Shown here: positions 24,604 to 29,872 of the stretch, piece by piece | Numbering within the stretch: position 1 is the first letter of the stretch | How the letters are laid out: every line of letters begins with the position of its first letter | From: an uncultured Blautia sp. | Lineage (GTDB): Bacteria; Bacillota; Clostridia; Lachnospirales; Lachnospiraceae | Length of the DNA: 29,872 nucleotides | Direction of reading: 5' to 3' | Assembly: GCA_934394595.1 (NCBI GenBank) | Contig: CAKRRX010000020.1 | Span: 1-29,872 of the forward strand | Notes under the pieces: model-generated | What the model saw: only the letters and a program-made list of their open reading frames with translations | Databases searched by the model: none | Told to the model about the DNA's origin: nothing | Made by a program: the position numbers and the translations under genes

Positions 24604-25104
24604 ATGGGAACTTTGAATATTGTACTTCATGAGCCGGAGATTCCGGCAAATACGGGAAATATCGGAAGAACCTGTGTTGCCACAGGAACACGGCTGCATC
24701 TCATAGAGCCTCTTGGTTTTTCCTTAAGTGAAAAAGCACTGAAGCGTGCAGGAATGGATTACTGGAAGGATCTGGATGTGAGAACCTATGTGGATTATGA
24801 AGATTTCCTGGAAAAAAATCCAGGGGCAAAAATCTATTATGCCACCACCAAGGCCCCTCAGACTTATGCAGATGTGCAGTATGAAGATGACTGCTATATC
24901 ATGTTTGGAAAGGAGAGTGCCGGAATTCCGGAGGAAATCCTAAGAGATAACCAGGAAACCTGTGTGAGGATTCCTATGTTAGGAGAGACCCGTTCCCTGA
25001 ATCTGAGTAATTCTGTTGCAATCATCCTTTACGAGGCATTTCGTCAGCATGATTTTGCTCATCTGAATCTGCAGGGACATCTTCGAAAATACGACTGGAA
25101 ATAA
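24604..25104 (+). CDS. trmL: tRNA (cytidine(34)-2'-O)-methyltransferase
   Basis: Methylates the 2'-OH of wobble C34 or cmnm5U34 in tRNA-Leu species, using SAM. The 166-residue SPOUT-fold protein is full length for TrmL. Visible motifs: EPEIPANTGNIGRTC (residues about 10-24), FGKESAGIP, and the knot region RIPMLGETRSLNLSNSVA. Tightly linked to the preceding gene (two-base gap). It ends before a strong hairpin terminator. Confidence 0.95.
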   Translation: MGTLNIVLHEPEIPANTGNIGRTCVATGTRLHLIEPLGFSLSEKALKRAGMDYWKDLDVRTYVDYEDFLEKNPGAKIYYATTKAPQTYADVQYEDDCYIMFGKESAGIPEEILRDNQETCVRIPMLGETRSLNLSNSVAIILYEAFRQHDFAHLNLQGHLRKYDWK

Positions 25105-25155
25105 AGGGAGCTGATGTACAAATTGGAAAATGTACATCAGCTCTCTTTTATTTTG
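25105..25155. terminator. Terminator between trmL and the sensor kinase gene
   Basis: A perfect 13-bp stem (GAGCTGATGTACA at 25108-25120 with its complement at 25131-25143) closes a 10-base loop. TCTTTTATTTT follows on the plus strand. On the minus strand the tail is weaker (CCTTTATTT), yet it probably also ends the mutS2/two-component transcript. Confidence 0.8.
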
Positions 25156-26575
25156 CTTTTTCCAGAGTGAAAATAAACTCTGTTCCCACACCCACGGTAC
25201 TGATCACATTGATATTCTGGTTGTGGGCGCGGATGATCTCTTTTACAATGGAAAGCCCAAGTCCTGTTCCTTTTCGGTCTTTACCGCGGGAACTGTCTGT
25301 TTTGTAGAAACGATCCCATACCTTGGACAGGCTTTCTTTTGGAATCCCCACACCATGATCCTTGACAGAGACAAAAACTTTTCCGTTTTTTACAGTGGTT
25401 TCTATAATAATAGAGGAATTGTCATAGCTGAACTTAATGGCATTGTCCAGTAAATTGTACAGTACCTGTTGGATCTGTTCCAGATCAGCTTCCACGAAAA
25501 GTTCTTTTCCGCAGAGAAACAGCTGAAGTTCTATATTTTTCCTGGAACAGGTTCCCTCAAAGGTATTGGCTGTGTTTTTGATCACATCATTGATATCAAA
25601 ACGCCGGATGTTCATCATCCGTTTGTGTTCATCCAGGTCATTGAGGACCAGAAGACTGCGGGTCAGTTTTTCCAGACGATCTGCCTCATGGGAAATGATC
25701 TTCAAATATTTTTCCTGTAATTCCGGGGGAATAGTGCCATCCAGTATCGCCTCCACATAGCCTTTGATGGAAGTCAGCGGGGAGCGGAAATCATGGGAAA
25801 CATTGGCAATAAAGGTGCGCTGGTATTCGCCATTCTGGTTGATTTTATCCGCCATATAATTCAGAGTCTGGGAAAGATATCCCATTTCATCTTCAGACTT
25901 AACAGGAATCCGGTAGGAAAGATTGCCATTGGCATATTCTGCGGCTCCTTTGCTGATCTGTTTCATGGGGACATGGATCCATCTCCGGTAACAGAGAAGA
26001 AGGAGTCCGCACAGGGCATACACTACCAGGAAAACCATCTGCAGGATCCAAAGAAGACCACTGCGTTTCTGATACAGCTTTTGCATTTCATAATGCAGAG
26101 AAATATAGCCCAGGCAAATGTTCTCTTTTTCAGCAGGATACACAACACTGAGATAGGACTGGGGATAATATCCGTAAAAGGTTCCGGTCTGGTGGGAAGC
26201 CTTTTGCCAGTCTGTCTTCTGAAACTTGGGAAGAGAGGTCTGGCCGGAGAAAATATCCTGGTCAGTATCTGTCTTCTGGCAGGTGGAGTGTACAAGGATG
26301 TTTTTTTCGCTGTCCAGAATCAGGATATCAGTCTCTTCTGCAGAAGAAAGAAGATCTGTGAGCTTTTTCAGATGGCTTACGTCTTTTGCAGCCATCAGAT
26401 CAAGGAGATTTTCATCGGAAGCCAGCTGGGCAGCATAATGGTAAAATCTGTCCCCCAGTTCGTCCTCCAGGTAGGATTCCACAAAATGGGATCCTCCTGC
26501 AGTGGCAAAAAGAAAAGCAATGATTCCAATGAAAATGTAAATGGTGATCAGTTTCTGATAAAGCGTTTTTTTCAT
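25148..26575 (-). CDS. Sensor histidine kinase with HAMP domain
   Basis: Membrane histidine kinase of 475 residues. Transmembrane helices are at about 8-27 and 173-196, flanking an extracytoplasmic sensor of about 145 residues. The HAMP region is at about 197-250, and the phospho-acceptor is H261 in NVSHDFRSPL. ATP-binding motifs are LLDNAIKFS, DHGVGIPKE and GTGLGLSIVKEI. It overlaps the regulator gene by four bases and is the downstream partner of the pair. The signal sensed is unknown; antibiotic or envelope stress is typical for this arrangement but is not shown here. Confidence 0.92.
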   Translation of the reverse strand: MKKTLYQKLITIYIFIGIIAFLFATAGGSHFVESYLEDELGDRFYHYAAQLASDENLLDLMAAKDVSHLKKLTDLLSSAEETDILILDSEKNILVHSTCQKTDTDQDIFSGQTSLPKFQKTDWQKASHQTGTFYGYYPQSYLSVVYPAEKENICLGYISLHYEMQKLYQKRSGLLWILQMVFLVVYALCGLLLLCYRRWIHVPMKQISKGAAEYANGNLSYRIPVKSEDEMGYLSQTLNYMADKINQNGEYQRTFIANVSHDFRSPLTSIKGYVEAILDGTIPPELQEKYLKIISHEADRLEKLTRSLLVLNDLDEHKRMMNIRRFDINDVIKNTANTFEGTCSRKNIELQLFLCGKELFVEADLEQIQQVLYNLLDNAIKFSYDNSSIIIETTVKNGKVFVSVKDHGVGIPKESLSKVWDRFYKTDSSRGKDRKGTGLGLSIVKEIIRAHNQNINVISTVGVGTEFIFTLEKAK

Positions 26576-27273
26576 TCGCTTTTAACCTCAAACTTGTAGC
26601 CGATTCCCCAGACTGTGGAAAGAGACCAGCGTGGATGATCCTTGATCTTTTCCCTGAGACGCTTGATGTGTACGTCTACGGTTCTGGTATCTCCGATGTA
26701 CTCGTAGCCCCAGATGTGATCCAGAAGCTGCTCTCTTGTAAATACCTGGTTGGGCGAGGATGCAAGGAAATATAAAAGTTCCAGCTCCTTGGGCGGCATG
26801 TCAACCTGTTTTCCCATATAGGTAACGGAATAGTTGGTAAGATTAACGGTAAGATCCGGATAAGAGGCACATTTCTCATCACTTGGAACTGCAGTCGGTT
26901 TTGGCTGGAAGCGGCGCAGTACAGCGCGGACACGGGCTACCAGTTCCTTGGAATCAAAGGGCTTTATGATGTAATCATCTGCACCAAGCTCCAGGCCAAG
27001 TACTTTGTCAAAGGTCTCTCCCTTTGCAGAAAGCATGATGATGGGAACATCGGAGGTATGGCGGATCTCACGGCATACCTGATATCCGTCAATTCCCGGA
27101 AGCATCAGATCCAGAAGGATCAGATTAGGACGAAAGGTCTGAAATTCTTTTAATGCCAGTTCCCCGTCATTTACGATTTTGGTTTCGAAGCATTCCTTGG
27201 CAAGGTATAAAGAAATCAGTTCTGCAATATTGTTATCATCATCTACAATGAGGATTTTCTGTTTTGCTACCAT
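26572..27273 (-). CDS. OmpR-family response regulator
   Basis: DNA-binding response regulator of 233 residues, cognate to the kinase encoded downstream. The receiver has D11-D12-D13, phospho-acceptor D55 in LILLDLMLPG, and KPFDSKELVARVRAVLRR leading to the winged helix, with TRTVDVHIKRLREKIK as recognition helix. TAAGGAGAAACT precedes the ATG. It begins 42 bases after the mutS2 stop on the same strand, so readthrough from mutS2 is likely. Confidence 0.92.
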   Translation of the reverse strand: MVAKQKILIVDDDNNIAELISLYLAKECFETKIVNDGELALKEFQTFRPNLILLDLMLPGIDGYQVCREIRHTSDVPIIMLSAKGETFDKVLGLELGADDYIIKPFDSKELVARVRAVLRRFQPKPTAVPSDEKCASYPDLTVNLTNYSVTYMGKQVDMPPKELELLYFLASSPNQVFTREQLLDHIWGYEYIGDTRTVDVHIKRLREKIKDHPRWSLSTVWGIGYKFEVKSE

Positions 27274-27315
27274 AGTTTCTCCTTAAAAAATTTATAGTAA
27301 AGCTTCAGAAATTTG

Positions 27316-29697
27316 TTACTTTTTAAATTCAACGATCGTAACTCCTGCATCTCCCTCACCAAATTCGGCAAGATGGAAATCAGCCACATGCTTCTGGCGG
27401 CGGAGATAATTGTGGACACCTTTTCTAAGGGCACCGGTTCCTTTTCCATGGACAATGCGCACACTTTTCAGGTGGGCAAGATAAGCGTCATCCAGATATT
27501 TATCCAGCTCAGCCACTGCTTCGTCTACTGTTTTTCCAAGAAGATTGATTTCTGTGGAAACACTGGTAGACTTTGACATGCGGATCTTGCCTGCACCTGT
27601 GCGGGAAAGTCCGGGGGTATTGATCACTGGCTCATCGATCAGCTCCAGATCTGAGATGTGGACCTTAGAGCGGATGATGCCCATCTGGACAAACAGAAAA
27701 CCTTTGGAGTCCGGATGGCTGCTGACGGTTCCTTTTAAGTTCATACTCAGCACCTGAACAGTATCCCCAAGGGAAAGATCCTTTGGTTTTAATTCTTTCT
27801 TTGGCTTCTTTACCGTGGTATTCATGGACATGCCGCTTTCTGCCTTATTCATGCGCTGACGGAGCTTCTGGCGCTCTTTTTCCATAGCAGCAGTGTCCAC
27901 ATGGTCTTTCTGGAATTTGTGGAACATTTTCATGGTCTGGTCTGCGTATTCCTTGGCATCTGCCAGTACCTTGCGGGCTTCCTCATTGGCTTCCCTGAGG
28001 ATTCTTTCTTTGCGCTCGTCAAGCTTTTCCTGCTTGGCTTGCAGCTCTTGTTTCAATGCCTCGATCTCCTGTTTGTAGCGCTGGGTTTCCTGGCGCTCAT
28101 TTTCGATGATTACACGACTGTTTTCCAGGGAGGTAAGAACATCCTCAAAGGATTCGTCCTTCTGGCTGATCTGCTCTTTGGCACGCTCAATGATAAAATC
28201 CGGAAGCCCCAGCTTGGAGGAAATGGCAAATGCATTACTTTTTCCGGGAACGCCGATGAGCAGACGGTAGGTAGGACGCAAAGTTTCCACATTAAATTCG
28301 CAGCAGGCATTTTCCACCCCATCTGTAGAAAGGGCATAGACCTTCAGTTCACTGTAGTGGGTGGTAGCCATGGTGCGGATTCCCTGTTCATGAAGGAAGG
28401 ACAGGATGGAGATGGCCAGTGCTGCACCTTCTGTAGGGTCAGTACCTGCTCCCAGCTCATCGAAAAGTACCAGGGAATCCTGGTCTGCTTTCTTAAGGAA
28501 GGACACTACATTGGTCATATGGGAGGAAAAGGTACTAAGGGACTGTTCAATGCTCTGTTCGTCTCCGATATCCGCATAAACTTCTCGAAAAACAGAAAGC
28601 TCAGAGCGGTCCAGAGCCGGAATATGCAGTCCTGCCTGTCCCATAAGTGTGAGAAGTCCCACTGTTTTCAGGGAGACTGTTTTACCGCCGGTATTAGGAC
28701 CTGTGACTACAAGAAGGTCAAAATCCTCTCCCAGGCGGATGTCAATGGGAACAGCTTTTTTCCTGGGAATCAGAGGGTGGCGGGCCTGTTTTAAGTGAAT
28801 GCGCTTTTCAGTATTAAAGACGGGCTCTGTGGCATTCATATCCATAGCCAGCCCGGCTCTTGCAAAGATAAAATCCAGCTGGATCATGATCTCAAGGTCA
28901 GAACGGATCGCATGTACATTCTGGGCGGCCTGGTCGCTTAAGGTGGCAAGGACTGCCTCGATCTCCTTTTGCTCCTGAAGCTCCAGCTCCCGGATGTCAT
29001 TGTTCAGTTTTACAATGGCGAGGGGTTCGATAAAAAGTGTGGAGCCTGTGGAGGACTGGTCGTGGATCATACCTGGAACCTGTCCTTTGTATTCAGCTTT
29101 GACCGGAATACAGTAGCGGCCATTTCGCATGGTGATCACAGAGTCCTGAAGGTAATTTCTGGCACTGCCATTTACCAGGGAAGCAAGCTGGGTATGGATG
29201 CGGTCGTTGGCAAGCTTCATGCTGCGGCGCACATGCATCAGCCCGCTGCTTGCATCGTCGCTGATCTCATCCTGGGAAAGGATGCATCTGCGGATTTCTG
29301 CGGAAAGTGGGGTAAGGGGCTCCAGGCTTTCAAACATGCCATCAAGGGAATCCTCTTTTGTCTCACCACGGTCATTTCGGGAGTAGGCTTTTACCCGGTT
29401 GGTATTTTCAAGAAGTCCTGCAATAGCAAGAAGTTCAGTGATTCCAAGAAAGCTTCCGATCTCCAGACGCTTTAAGGAGCCGCGGACATCTTTTACGCTT
29501 CCGAAAGAAATGCTTCCTTTCTGGAAAAGGCGGGTGAGGGCATCCCGTGTCTGAGTCTGCATATGCCGGATCTCGTAGATATCTTCTGATGGGAGAAGCT
29601 TCTGGCAAAGCTCTTTTCCCATGGAAGAGGAGGCTTTGTCAGTAAGCTGCTCAATGATTTTGTAGTATTCAAGTGATTTTAAAGCTTTTTGATTCAT
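27316..29697 (-). CDS. mutS2: MutS2 (RqcU-like) ATPase with C-terminal Smr domain
   Basis: MutS-family ATPase lacking the mismatch-recognition domain. In B. subtilis MutS2/RqcU senses collided ribosomes and splits or resolves them; an anti-recombination role is also reported. Walker A is GPNTGGKT at 333-340 and Walker B LVLFDELGAGTD has D413/E414. A long coiled coil spans about 510-630, then KOW/linker-like sequence, then the Smr domain at about 716-793 with HGKGTG at 750-755. The usual LDLR motif at the start of Smr reads INLLG (717-721), so the acid and arginine linked to nuclease activity are absent. The 793-residue length is normal. It is followed by a two-component system on the same strand. 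Confidence 0.95.
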   Translation of the reverse strand: MNQKALKSLEYYKIIEQLTDKASSSMGKELCQKLLPSEDIYEIRHMQTQTRDALTRLFQKGSISFGSVKDVRGSLKRLEIGSFLGITELLAIAGLLENTNRVKAYSRNDRGETKEDSLDGMFESLEPLTPLSAEIRRCILSQDEISDDASSGLMHVRRSMKLANDRIHTQLASLVNGSARNYLQDSVITMRNGRYCIPVKAEYKGQVPGMIHDQSSTGSTLFIEPLAIVKLNNDIRELELQEQKEIEAVLATLSDQAAQNVHAIRSDLEIMIQLDFIFARAGLAMDMNATEPVFNTEKRIHLKQARHPLIPRKKAVPIDIRLGEDFDLLVVTGPNTGGKTVSLKTVGLLTLMGQAGLHIPALDRSELSVFREVYADIGDEQSIEQSLSTFSSHMTNVVSFLKKADQDSLVLFDELGAGTDPTEGAALAISILSFLHEQGIRTMATTHYSELKVYALSTDGVENACCEFNVETLRPTYRLLIGVPGKSNAFAISSKLGLPDFIIERAKEQISQKDESFEDVLTSLENSRVIIENERQETQRYKQEIEALKQELQAKQEKLDERKERILREANEEARKVLADAKEYADQTMKMFHKFQKDHVDTAAMEKERQKLRQRMNKAESGMSMNTTVKKPKKELKPKDLSLGDTVQVLSMNLKGTVSSHPDSKGFLFVQMGIIRSKVHISDLELIDEPVINTPGLSRTGAGKIRMSKSTSVSTEINLLGKTVDEAVAELDKYLDDAYLAHLKSVRIVHGKGTGALRKGVHNYLRRQKHVADFHLAEFGEGDAGVTIVEFKK

Positions 29698-29785
29698 AAT
29701 TTCTCCTGTATGTCTCCGGAAGAACCGGAAAAAAATAAGGGTTACTGCTGACAGCTGCGATAAGCTTTTTGTTCCTGCAACTTCT

Positions 29786-29814
29786 ATTGTACATGATTTG
29801 CCTGTAATTGAAAA
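29786..29814 (-). promoter_or_regulatory. Candidate promoter of mutS2
   Basis: On the minus strand TTTTCA (29814-29809) and TACAAT (29791-29786) are 17 bases apart, about 90 bases before the mutS2 ATG. The rest of 29698-29872 holds no gene that I can support. Confidence 0.45.
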
Positions 29815-29872
29815 GGAAAAAGTAGATTCGAATTCATAAAATGTTCATAAATATCTGATAAAATATAAAAGA

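Noticed and set aside
27901..28794. Plus-strand open frame of about 297 codons
   Set aside because: Antisense to mutS2; cysteine- and phenylalanine-rich composition is typical of a shadow frame.
1..29872. CRISPR array, tRNA or rRNA genes
   Set aside because: No regularly spaced repeats, and no tRNA- or rRNA-like segments were noticed on either strand when reading by eye.

Overview
The window looks like chromosomal DNA from a Gram-positive anaerobe of the Clostridia, most probably a Lachnospiraceae gut commensal (Blautia/Dorea-like). This is inferred from moderate GC, strong AGGAGG-type ribosome sites, tightly packed same-strand operons, and the protein set: a thioredoxin reductase lacking the usual NADPH motifs, a DUF4080-type radical SAM protein, a TetM-like/NYN fusion and a NahK-like sugar kinase. 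No tRNA, rRNA, CRISPR array, transposase or integrase was found.

Layout. (1) 1-5561: a plus-strand operon of four tightly linked genes: an McrB-like AAA+ NTPase, an McrC-like nuclease subunit, a DnaB/RecA-fold ATPase and a DNA-binding-like protein of unknown family. This is the only accessory-looking block and is probably a defence module. (2) 5569-8253: a minus-strand operon with an iron-type alcohol dehydrogenase and an aldehyde dehydrogenase. (3) 8317-11758: a TetM/EF-G-like ribosomal GTPase fused to a C-terminal Rae1/YacP-type NYN endonuclease domain, followed by a GreA-type elongation factor and a strong terminator. (4) 11756-15825: a Na+/phosphate cotransporter with a PhoU-like tail, then a PhoB/PhoR-like two-component system. 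PhoP-box-like repeats precede the transporter. (5) 15852-20814: a hexosamine/galactose block. nagB is read leftward, and a nucleotidyltransferase, a NahK-type N-acetylhexosamine 1-kinase, galE and a HAD phosphatase are read rightward. The 330-bp divergent region between them holds promoters, a possible attenuator and a perfect inverted repeat. (6) 20839-25143: thioredoxin reductase, thioredoxin, a B12-binding radical SAM protein, a 34-residue membrane peptide, a HypE-C-like protein and the tRNA methylase TrmL. (7) 25148-29814: mutS2 followed by a response regulator and a sensor kinase, all on the minus strand.

How they work together. NahK would make GlcNAc-1-P or GalNAc-1-P, the nucleotidyltransferase would activate it, GalE would interconvert gluco and galacto forms, and NagB would send glucosamine-6-P to glycolysis. 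This fits salvage of host glycan sugars. The GTPase-NYN fusion and GreA probably act together where transcription and translation stall. The McrBC-centred operon is the best candidate for an undescribed system, and the GTPase-nuclease fusion is the most striking single protein.
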